From assembly GCF_017876775.1 (NCBI RefSeq), contig NZ_JAGIOP010000002.1:3534001-3598000 (forward strand): a stretch of 64,000 bases of DNA, written 5' to 3'. The DNA comes from Mycolicibacterium lutetiense (GTDB lineage: Bacteria > Actinomycetota > Actinomycetes > Mycobacteriales > Mycobacteriaceae). Below the pieces are notes generated by a model, which saw only the letters and a list, made by a program, of their open reading frames with translations, was not told the DNA's origin and ran no database searches. This document shows, one piece after another, positions 57,857-64,000 of the stretch. The translations under genes and the position numbers were made by a program. The stretch's first letter is position 1, and every line of letters starts with the position of its first letter.

Positions 57857-59326
57857 ATGACCGAACATTTCGATGTCGTGATCGTCGGCGCCGGCATCTC
57901 CGGCATCAGCACGGCCTGGCACCTGCAGGACCGCTGCCCGACCAAGAGCTACGTGCTACTGGAGCGCCGGGAGAACATCGGCGGCACCTGGGACCTGTTC
58001 AAGTACCCGGGCATCCGCTCCGACTCGGACATGTTCACCCTCGGGTTCCGGTTCAAGCCGTGGGAGTCGGCCAAGTCCATCGCCGACGGCCAGTCGATCT
58101 GGGACTACATCAACGAGGCCGCCGACGAGAACGGCATCAGGAACCACATCCGCACCGGCCACCGCGTCGTGTCGGTGGACTGGTCCGACGCCGACAACCG
58201 CTGGACCATCGATGTGGAGGCGGACGGCGAAGCCAAGCAGATCACCGCGTCGTTCCTGTCGGTGTGCAGCGGCTACTACAACTACGACGAGGGCTACTCG
58301 CCCGAGTTCCCCGGGGCCGAGAACTTCAAGGGCCAGATCATCCACCCGCAGCACTGGCCCGAGGACCTCGACTACACGGGCAAGAATGTCGTGGTGATCG
58401 GTTCCGGTGCCACCGCCATCACGCTGATCCCGTCGCTGGTCGACGGCGGCGTCGGGCACGTCACGATGCTGCAGCGGTCACCCACCTACGTCGGATCCCT
58501 GCCGCTGGTCGATCCGGTGGCCGTGAAGACCAACAAGTACCTGCCGAAGAACCTGGCGCACTTCGTCAATCGGTGGAAGCAGATCGGTTACAGCACCGGC
58601 CAGTACCAGGTCGCGCGCCACTTCCCGTCGATCTTCAAGGGCTTCCTGCGCAGGATGGGAACCCGCCGCCTGCCACAGGGCTTCGACTACGACACGCACT
58701 TCAGCCCCAGCTACGCCCCGTGGGACGAGCGAGTCTGCCTGGCCCCCAACGGGGACCTGTTCAAGGCCATCCGCTCGGGCAAGGCCGGCGTCGTCACCGA
58801 CACCATCGACACCTTCACCGAAACCGGCATCAAGCTGACCTCCGGTGAGGAACTGCAGGCCGACATCATCGTCACTGCGACCGGTTTGAACATGCAGTTG
58901 TTCGGTGGCGCGGTCGCGTACCGCAACGGCAAGCCGATCGACCTGACCGAGTCCATGACCTACAAGGGCCTCATGCTCTCCGGCGTGCCGAACATGGCCA
59001 TCACCTTCGGGTACACCAACGCGTCCTGGACCCTCAAGGCCGACCTGGTGTCCGAGTTCATCTGCCGCGTGCTGAACTACATGGACGCCAACGGTTTTGA
59101 CCGCGTCGAGCCGCAGCACCCCGGTGGCAGTGTCGACGAACTGCCGTTCATGGACTTCACCCCGGGCTACTTCCGGCGGGCCATGGACACCCTGCCGAAA
59201 TCGGGGTCGGAAGCGCCGTGGAAGCTCAAGCAGAATTACTTCTTCGACATGCGGACCATCCGATACGGCAAGGTCGACGAAGAGTCGCTGCTGTTCACCA
59301 AACACCGTGTGGCCGTAGAGGTTTAA
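57857..59326 (+). CDS. ethA: Baeyer-Villiger monooxygenase EthA
   Basis: The 489-aa flavoprotein has the FAD motif VVIVGAGISGISTAWHL, the BVMO fingerprint FKGQIIHPQHWPED and a second Rossmann motif VVVIGSGATAITL. Its length and sequence follow M. tuberculosis EthA. It oxidises ketones, and in tuberculosis activates ethionamide. Its stop codon lies inside the 10-bp target duplication of the following IS element, so the coding sequence is intact. The native terminator is displaced to 60816. Confidence 0.94.
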   Translation: MTEHFDVVIVGAGISGISTAWHLQDRCPTKSYVLLERRENIGGTWDLFKYPGIRSDSDMFTLGFRFKPWESAKSIADGQSIWDYINEAADENGIRNHIRTGHRVVSVDWSDADNRWTIDVEADGEAKQITASFLSVCSGYYNYDEGYSPEFPGAENFKGQIIHPQHWPEDLDYTGKNVVVIGSGATAITLIPSLVDGGVGHVTMLQRSPTYVGSLPLVDPVAVKTNKYLPKNLAHFVNRWKQIGYSTGQYQVARHFPSIFKGFLRRMGTRRLPQGFDYDTHFSPSYAPWDERVCLAPNGDLFKAIRSGKAGVVTDTIDTFTETGIKLTSGEELQADIIVTATGLNMQLFGGAVAYRNGKPIDLTESMTYKGLMLSGVPNMAITFGYTNASWTLKADLVSEFICRVLNYMDANGFDRVEPQHPGGSVDELPFMDFTPGYFRRAMDTLPKSGSEAPWKLKQNYFFDMRTIRYGKVDEESLLFTKHRVAVEV

Positions 59327-59329
59327 CCC
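59320..59329. repeat. IS target site duplication, left copy
   Basis: GGTTTAACCC here equals 60788-60797. It contains the ethA stop codon TAA. The 10-bp length suits IS4-family elements. Confidence 0.8.
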
Positions 59330-60787
59330 CAATACCGTTCAGTTAACAGCGGTGGATAGAGATGTTTGGCGGGTGGCGGGGCTCAGGCCAGTCCGCGTGA
59401 TGTGCTCTTTTCACGTGCCATTTGGGCATTTTGCGTTTGATGACTCGTGGTGCTGATCGCCGCCGTCGTGCTGGGATGAGGCGATCAAGGAGGCGACGGA
59501 GGAACGCCTGCCAGTGTCGATCTGCAGATCGAGAGTGGTTAGGGGGAAAAAGCACCCTGCTGGGCGACGGACTGGCGCACGATGCGTAGCGCAGCGGTGA
59601 AGCTGAGGCGGTCAGGATCGCGCCCGGCATGGTCGGCGGCTTGGGTCATGAGGGAGCGAATCGCGTAGTGGCAGCACAGGTATCCCCAGATTTCCTGGAG
59701 CACTAGGTCCGGGGATTTCGAGCGCAACACCACTTTCGATCCGCGCTGGTGGGTCTTGAGTTCGTCGAAGACGCTCTCAATTTCCCACCTCTGGGCATAG
59801 GCGGCGGCGAGATCCAGCGCAGGCGCTTCGACCGGGTCGAGCATCGTGGTCACCAGCCGGTAGACGGTGGGATTCTCACGGCCGTCCTCGAGGGTGTAGT
59901 CGATGATCCGGGCCAGCATCGGCTCGCTGTGCCGGTCCTTGTCAGCGCGCAGATGCGCCAGCCAGGAACCGTCAGGCAGGTTTTCGACATGCACCGGAGA
60001 GGGGCCGTTCCTGCCGGTGCTCACCCGCCACAACAGATCTGACCCGGTTCTAGAAACGTTACGCCACAACGCATATGAGAAGAATCCACGATCGGCCAAC
60101 ACCAACATGCCTGGAGTCAAGGCCGTGAGCAGGTTCTCGATCAAGGTGGTTTCTGAGTCTCGGTAGGCGCCAATCGTGGCGGCGAAGATCGCATGTGTGC
60201 CGCACTCGGCGGCCGCCAACAACCGCGCCTGCGGGAACGCCGACTTCTCACCCTTGTTCACTCCCGGCCGGCCGAAGAACTCCTCGTTGACCGGCGTGTC
60301 CGCCACATCCAGGCACGTCCCGTCGATCGCGACCAACCGCCGCCCCGCCAGCCATACCCCCGGCGTGTTCGGCCTGCCCACCGGAGCAGCCACCCGCGCG
60401 AACAACTGCGCCAACGGTGCAGATCCCAGCCGCTCCCGAGCCTGGAAAATCGCCGACTTGCTGGGCAACTGATACTGCTCACGCCACCCAGAAGCCCACG
60501 CCAAACCATCAGTCAACTGCGACAACACATCTTCATAGGAACCATCGGAGTACAGGCCCATCCCGATCGCGAAGTAGGCCATCACCCGCGCAGGTAACGC
60601 ACGATGACGCACCTGAGTCCGACCCGAGGCAGCGATCACCTCATCAACCAACGCCGGCGGGAACACCCGTGTCAGCACGCCCACCGACACCAAGTCCGAC
60701 AACCGACGATCCGACTCCGGCTTACGCCAACCCGCACGAGGCATGCCTCACAAACTACACCCTCGTAGTCTTAACTGAACGGTATTG
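59330..60787 (-). mobile_element. complete IS4-family insertion sequence, 1458 bp
   Basis: Perfect 17-bp terminal inverted repeats (CAATACCGTTCAGTTAA at the left, its complement at 60771-60787) enclose one transposase gene. 10-bp direct repeats GGTTTAACCC flank the element. Left of the transposase stop, about 210 bp are non-coding. Intact ends, intact transposase and identical duplications indicate a recent insertion. Confidence 0.9.
59539..60744 (-). CDS. IS4-family DDE transposase
   Basis: The 401-aa transposase has an N-terminal IS4 domain (LTRVFPPALVDEVIAASGR) and the catalytic triad Asp141 (VAIDGTCLD), Asp218 (LADRGFFSY) and Glu323. The last lies in YAQRWEIESVFDELK, an exact fit to the IS4 signature Y(2)R(3)E(6)K. 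It appears full length and in frame. It cuts and pastes its own element. The ATG lies 43 bp inside the right repeat. Confidence 0.95.
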   Translation of the reverse strand: MPRAGWRKPESDRRLSDLVSVGVLTRVFPPALVDEVIAASGRTQVRHRALPARVMAYFAIGMGLYSDGSYEDVLSQLTDGLAWASGWREQYQLPSKSAIFQARERLGSAPLAQLFARVAAPVGRPNTPGVWLAGRRLVAIDGTCLDVADTPVNEEFFGRPGVNKGEKSAFPQARLLAAAECGTHAIFAATIGAYRDSETTLIENLLTALTPGMLVLADRGFFSYALWRNVSRTGSDLLWRVSTGRNGPSPVHVENLPDGSWLAHLRADKDRHSEPMLARIIDYTLEDGRENPTVYRLVTTMLDPVEAPALDLAAAYAQRWEIESVFDELKTHQRGSKVVLRSKSPDLVLQEIWGYLCCHYAIRSLMTQAADHAGRDPDRLSFTAALRIVRQSVAQQGAFSP

Positions 60788-60797
60788 GGTTTAACCC
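60788..60797. repeat. IS target site duplication, right copy
   Basis: GGTTTAACCC, identical to 59320-59329. The downstream sequence (ACACTGCCG and the terminator) is the original ethA 3' flank. Confidence 0.8.
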
Positions 60798-60815
60798 ACA
60801 CTGCCGACCAGACGC

Positions 60816-60851
60816 AAAACTGCCCCTTTTCAGTCGAAAAGGGGCAGTTTT
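60816..60851. terminator. bidirectional intrinsic terminator, ethA/rraA
   Basis: A perfect 16-bp stem (AAAACTGCCCCTTTTC / GAAAAGGGGCAGTTTT) with loop AGTC and flanking T-runs on both strands. It would have ended ethA before the IS insertion; it also serves rraA, which stops at 60865. Confidence 0.88.
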
Positions 60852-60864
60852 ATGTCTGCTCGCG

Positions 60865-61347
60865 CTAGGGAGCGGGGACGACCACGATGCCGTCCTCGTC
60901 GGCGTACGCGATCTCGCCGGGGACGAAGGTCACCCCGCCGAACTCCACGGGTACGTTGCGCTCACCCTCGCCGGTCTTGGTGCCCTTGCGCGGATTGGTG
61001 CCCAGCGCCTTGATCCCGACGTCGATGGTGCGCAGCGCGGCGGCATCGCGTACCGCACCGTGCACGATCACCCCGGACCAATCGTTGTCGGCGGCCAACC
61101 CGGCGATGATGTCGCCGACCAGCGCGGTGTGCAGCGAGCCGTTGCCGTCGACCACCAGCACCCCGCCGTTACCCGGGGTGGACAGGATCGACTTCAGCAG
61201 CGCGTTGTCCTGGAAGCAGCGCACCGTGGTGATCGGCCCGGCGAACATCGTCTTGCCGCCGTAGTTCTGCAACTGCAGATCACAGCTACGGACGTCCGGG
61301 TAGATCTCGTCGACCAGATCAGCGGTGGCGCGCGGTTCGATACTCAC
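60865..61347 (-). CDS. rraA: RraA-family protein (formerly called MenG)
   Basis: The 160-aa protein has the RraA core: [54 protein letters not shown] and [22 protein letters not shown]. Family members inhibit RNase E or act as class-II aldolases; mycobacterial RraA was mislabelled MenG. The position beside ethA matches Rv3853. The hns-like gene lies 18 nt upstream in the same direction, so they may be co-transcribed. Confidence 0.93.
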   Translation of the reverse strand: MSIEPRATADLVDEIYPDVRSCDLQLQNYGGKTMFAGPITTVRCFQDNALLKSILSTPGNGGVLVVDGNGSLHTALVGDIIAGLAADNDWSGVIVHGAVRDAAALRTIDVGIKALGTNPRKGTKTGEGERNVPVEFGGVTFVPGEIAYADEDGIVVVPAP

Positions 61348-61365
61348 CCGGCGATTATCGCAGCC

Positions 61366-61860
61366 TCAGCTGTCCTCGGAATTTCGGCGGCTGAGCAAAA
61401 CCAGAAGCAGGGCCAGAACACCGACGGCCACCGCCGCCACCAGCGGCAGTTTGGACGACGGGCTGTCGGCCAGCTGGGTCGGCACCGGGCCCGACACCGG
61501 GTTGGTGGCCGAGGTGACCGTCGACTTGGCTTGCGCAGCAGTCTCTTTGGCCGCCTTGGCGACGTCCGGCAATGGGATGACAGGAGCGGGTGGCGGCTCG
61601 GTAGCGGGCACAGCGGCAGGTGGGGCAGGTGGGGCTTTCTTGGCCGGAGCCTTCTTCGCCGGGGCCTTCTTGACAGCCTTGGCGGGAGCTTTCTTCGCCG
61701 CTGCCTTCTTGGCCGGAGCCTTTTTCGCGGGAGCTTTCTTGCCCGGCGGCGGGCCGGGCTTGGGCGGAGCAGGATCCGCACTGGCCGCCGACATGTCGGC
61801 CGCAGCGGACTGAGCTGCGGTTTCGGGCTTGTCGGCGGGTTGACCCTGCTGCTCTGCCAT
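61366..61860 (-). CDS. hns: membrane-anchored histone-like protein (Rv3852/Hns-like)
   Basis: The 164-aa protein has an N-terminal AKKAPAKK-type repeat region (residues about 40-75, Lys/Ala/Pro-rich as in eukaryotic histone H1 tails), a Pro-rich linker and a C-terminal transmembrane helix (LPLVAAVAVGVLALLLVLL) ending in RRNSEDS. This is the design of M. tuberculosis Rv3852. It would bind DNA while anchored in the membrane. An AAAGGAG ribosome site precedes the ATG. The repeat region is longer than I recall for M. tuberculosis. Confidence 0.88.
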   Translation of the reverse strand: MAEQQGQPADKPETAAQSAAADMSAASADPAPPKPGPPPGKKAPAKKAPAKKAAAKKAPAKAVKKAPAKKAPAKKAPPAPPAAVPATEPPPAPVIPLPDVAKAAKETAAQAKSTVTSATNPVSGPVPTQLADSPSSKLPLVAAVAVGVLALLLVLLSRRNSEDS

Positions 61861-61950
61861 CAGGCTGCTCCTTTGCAGTATCTGGTGTTCCGCGCCAGCG
61901 CGCTGGTCGGGGGCCGGCAGTGTTTTCCATCATGCCAGGCGCCGCGGCGG

Positions 61951-62784
61951 TCAACCCGTGACGGCCAGGGCCGCGGCGAGCGTGACCGCCACAGCCATCA
62001 TGCCCAACTCCGTCAACGACCGGTTCTGCGACAACGCGGCGCTGCTGCGGTGCGCCCGCGCCGCAGGCAGCCACTGTGACCGGTTTCGCCAGGCCAGCAC
62101 CAACAGGACCACGGTCACGGCCACTTTCGCTGCCAAGATCCGGCCATAGCCGGTGGCCCACAACTCAGCGGGCGAGGTCAACTTGATCGCAGCCCCGGCC
62201 ACGCCGGCGACCAGCAGCACCCCCACACACGACAGTGACAACTGCGAGAACCTGGGCAAAACCCTGGCCCACTGACCCCGGTGCGTCACCGTGAGCACCA
62301 GCGCGGCCAGCACCCCGCACCACACCGCGGCGGCCAGTGCGTGCACCGCCACGGCGATACCCCCGACCGGGCTCTCCGAGAGATGCCCGGCCAGCGTCCT
62401 GGCCGCCATACCGACCGCGGCGAGACCGACCGTCGCGACCGTCGTGGTCGCACCCCGCGGGGCCAGGATTGCCGCGCCGGCGACGATCAACGCGGCCGCG
62501 ATACCAACCAGCCCCGAACGGCCCACAGTCGTATGGAGGCCGAAGTCAGTCAGGGTGCGCACGCCGACCTGCCAGAACCCGACGCCCGCGGTCTGCGCCG
62601 CCTCCACCGTGAGTCGCACGACCTCGGCCAGCAGCCAGATCGTTGCGACCAACCCGAGCGGGCCCGCGGCCCGGCGGCTCAACTCGGCGCGGTAGCGGTC
62701 GGACTCGAGCAGTGGCACCGCGGCCAGCCCAAGGGTGACGATGGCGGCGCAGTCGGCCAGCGCCCGGACCAGTGCTCCGGTCAC
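61951..62784 (-). CDS. copD: CopD-domain copper-transport membrane protein
   Basis: The 277-aa protein has about eight membrane spans. The CopD core is HALAAAVWCGVLAALVL, followed by RFSQLSLSCVGVLLVAGVAGAA and WATGYGRILAAKVAVTVVLL, and the last span ends the protein. Its GTG start overlaps the CopC stop by 4 nt (GTGA), giving translational coupling. CopC and CopD together deliver copper across the membrane. The three genes YcnI-like, copC and copD form an operon reading toward hns. Confidence 0.9.
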   Translation of the reverse strand: MTGALVRALADCAAIVTLGLAAVPLLESDRYRAELSRRAAGPLGLVATIWLLAEVVRLTVEAAQTAGVGFWQVGVRTLTDFGLHTTVGRSGLVGIAAALIVAGAAILAPRGATTTVATVGLAAVGMAARTLAGHLSESPVGGIAVAVHALAAAVWCGVLAALVLTVTHRGQWARVLPRFSQLSLSCVGVLLVAGVAGAAIKLTSPAELWATGYGRILAAKVAVTVVLLVLAWRNRSQWLPAARAHRSSAALSQNRSLTELGMMAVAVTLAAALAVTG

Positions 62785-63287
62785 CGTTGACGCCGGACCG
62801 CCCACCAGGCTCCGCCGCCGATCAGCACCACGGCGACCACCACGAACGGCCACACCACGATGCCGCCGTCGGATGGCGCAGGCGACGACGCGGCCGCTCC
62901 CGGCGTACCGGTACCCGCGACCGTCAGGTCGAACGACCAGGAACCCGACACCACGTGCCCGTCGGCCGAGGTCGCGCGGTAGTTGACCGTGTACGTGCCG
63001 GCCGGGCCGAGCGGACGAACCCCGACGCTGAGCACCGCGCCGGCCACCGAGGGATCGCCCTCGGACCACAGGTTCTTATCCGGCCCGACCACCGTCATGT
63101 TGGCGAAGGCGGGCTGCAGTGCCTCGTTGAACGTGGCACTCACCCGCGGCGGCGAGCTGCTCAACGCGGAATGTTCGGCCGGATCGGCGGCAACCCGGGC
63201 CGCATGCGCGGACGCCCAAGGGGCTCCGAGCAAGGCGGAGGCGGCCAGCATCAGCGCGGTCAGCGTGGCCGCCAACAGCCGGCTCAT
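62781..63287 (-). CDS. copC: CopC-domain periplasmic copper-binding protein
   Basis: The 168-aa protein has a signal peptide cut after ASA so that the mature chain starts with His (HAARVAADPAEHSAL), the N-terminal ligand of the Cu(II) site. The Asp/His pair lies in SADGHVVSGSW. A C-terminal membrane anchor (VVWPFVVVAVVLIGGGAWWAV) follows. It overlaps YcnI-like and copD genes by 4 nt each (ATGA, GTGA). It binds Cu(II) outside the membrane. Confidence 0.92.
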   Translation of the reverse strand: MSRLLAATLTALMLAASALLGAPWASAHAARVAADPAEHSALSSSPPRVSATFNEALQPAFANMTVVGPDKNLWSEGDPSVAGAVLSVGVRPLGPAGTYTVNYRATSADGHVVSGSWSFDLTVAGTGTPGAAASSPAPSDGGIVVWPFVVVAVVLIGGGAWWAVRRQR

Positions 63288-63937
63288 GACCGGCGCCGGT
63301 TCAGCAGGCCGGCGACCACAGCGACGGCTGCCAGGATCAGCGCCCCGCCGGCCAGCCAACGGGCCGAGTTGTCGGCACCGGCCGCGGGCTCCGCGGCGGC
63401 AGCGGCAGGCGCGGTGGGGCCCGCCGCGGAGGGCGCGCCGGTCAGGGCTAACTGCGGAGCCGGATGCTCGGGCTCGCTGCCATCGGGCAGAGGCGGCTGA
63501 TCCCAGCGGACCACGGAGCCGTCGGAGTCGGTCTGGGTGACCGGAAAGCTCGCCGTCGCCGCGTCGGGAAGCTTGACCGACACCCGGAACAGGGCGAACT
63601 GCTCGGGTGAGATGCCGACCCCGGGTGCCGCGGTCCACGTCACCGACCGGACCGTGCCCGCCGAGGTGTCACGGTCCAGCTTGGCGGTCCAGCCCGGCAT
63701 CACCTCGGTGCGGGCCGAGGTCACGTCGGGCAGGTCGACCTTCAATTGTGTTGTCCGCGCGCCGGTATCGGACTCACCGGGCACCCGGAAGGTGAGTACC
63801 GAGGTGGTCCCCGGAGTCGGATTGTCGGCGTCGACGTGGACATGGGCCCAGGCCGGTGCGGCGGTGAGCAGACCGGTAGCCGCTACCGCGGCGGTCGCGA
63901 AGAGGGCGCGCGAGGACGCCCCGGTGAAGGGTTGCAT
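63284..63937 (-). CDS. YcnI-like (DUF1775) copper-binding protein
   Basis: The 217-aa protein has a signal peptide ending APAWA, so the mature N terminus is HVHVDADNPTPG. Mature His1 is the copper-brace ligand of YcnI proteins. The domain goes on with STLTFRVPGESD-like sequence and VEMPGW-like EVMPGWTAKLDRD. After an Ala/Pro linker, a C-terminal transmembrane helix (LAGGALILAAVAVVAGLL) anchors it. It is probably a Cu(II) metallochaperone working with CopC and CopD. The upstream edge of the window cuts off any further genes. Confidence 0.9.
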   Translation of the reverse strand: MQPFTGASSRALFATAAVAATGLLTAAPAWAHVHVDADNPTPGTTSVLTFRVPGESDTGARTTQLKVDLPDVTSARTEVMPGWTAKLDRDTSAGTVRSVTWTAAPGVGISPEQFALFRVSVKLPDAATASFPVTQTDSDGSVVRWDQPPLPDGSEPEHPAPQLALTGAPSAAGPTAPAAAAAEPAAGADNSARWLAGGALILAAVAVVAGLLNRRRS

Positions 63938-64000
63938 TCGAGAGTGTCTTTCTGGAGTTGATCGGGTCGGATGGTCAGGCTGAGACGCCGACCGGCGGAC
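63938..64000. other. upstream edge of the copper operon
   Basis: The last 63 bp hold the ribosome-site region of the YcnI-like gene (AGAAAGA). On the minus strand a possible C terminus PPVGVSA stops at 63975, which could be the end of another operon gene. This is too short to support as a feature. Confidence 0.25.

Noticed and set aside
63975..64000. Possible C terminus (PPVGVSA) of another copper-operon gene on the minus strand
   Set aside because: Only eight codons are visible, so it cannot be supported.

Overview
The window is chromosomal DNA from a high-GC actinobacterium, almost certainly a rapidly growing Mycobacterium (Mycolicibacterium-type). The evidence is gene content and order. 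One run (about 22.2-26.4 kb, resumed at 35.8-37.1 kb) matches the M. tuberculosis order Rv0135c (TetR), cyp138, msrA, Rv0138, Rv0139, Rv0140, Rv0142. A second run (42.8-61.9 kb) matches the Rv3859c-Rv3852 neighbourhood: gltB, gltD, a PHP-domain protein, ethR, ethA, rraA, hns-like. A PGRS-like glycine-rich protein, a 13E12-type HNH protein, F420-dependent enzymes, a mycobacterial Dps and LexA, KstR-type and CsoR-type operators agree with this. No tRNA, rRNA, CRISPR array or prophage was seen. All orthology statements come from memory of the families and were not searched.

0-10.6 kb: the 5' part of an acyl-CoA dehydrogenase, glgX, an enoyl-CoA hydratase, then a tightly packed minus-strand operon. 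That operon holds a 610-aa membrane protein, a 50-aa membrane peptide, a cupredoxin-like lipoprotein and a 428-aa membrane protein, each overlapping the next by 4 nt, with pncA 10 nt behind. DUF427, small secreted, C39-like and PPOX/F420 proteins follow.

10.6-22.2 kb: a glycosyltransferase / methyltransferase / alpha-barrel operon (10.7-13.8 kb) starts from a strong promoter with a GGACA-CA-TGTCC operator. Nearly the same promoter-operator unit, with identical spacing, precedes a TetR gene at 21.6 kb that is divergent from another methyltransferase. These look like one regulon split by inserted regulators (MarR, AraC) and two large secreted proteins. One of the two carries a PGRS tail on a head that is not a PE domain.

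22.2-37.1 kb: the Rv0135c-Rv0142-like block with a KstR-type operator before the Rv0138 homologue. It is interrupted by about 9 kb of accessory genes: methyltransferase, quinone oxidoreductase, AraC regulator, a third member of the secreted family, FAD oxidoreductase, SOS-controlled 13E12 protein, SRPBCC protein and aldo/keto reductase.

37-49 kb: dps, an MBL hydrolase, aqpZ, a double-hotdog thioesterase, a CopB-type copper ATPase behind a CsoR-like operator, gltBD, an Imm52-like gene and a 46-aa ORF.

50-64 kb: LLM/F420 oxidoreductase, succinate-semialdehyde-type dehydrogenase, PHP protein, a TetR/FAD-monooxygenase pair, SOS-box dinB, and ethR-ethA with a three-site 20-bp-phased operator. A complete 1458-bp IS4-family element lies exactly at the ethA stop codon, with a 10-bp target duplication. 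rraA, an hns-like gene and a copper operon (YcnI-like, CopC, CopD) close the window.
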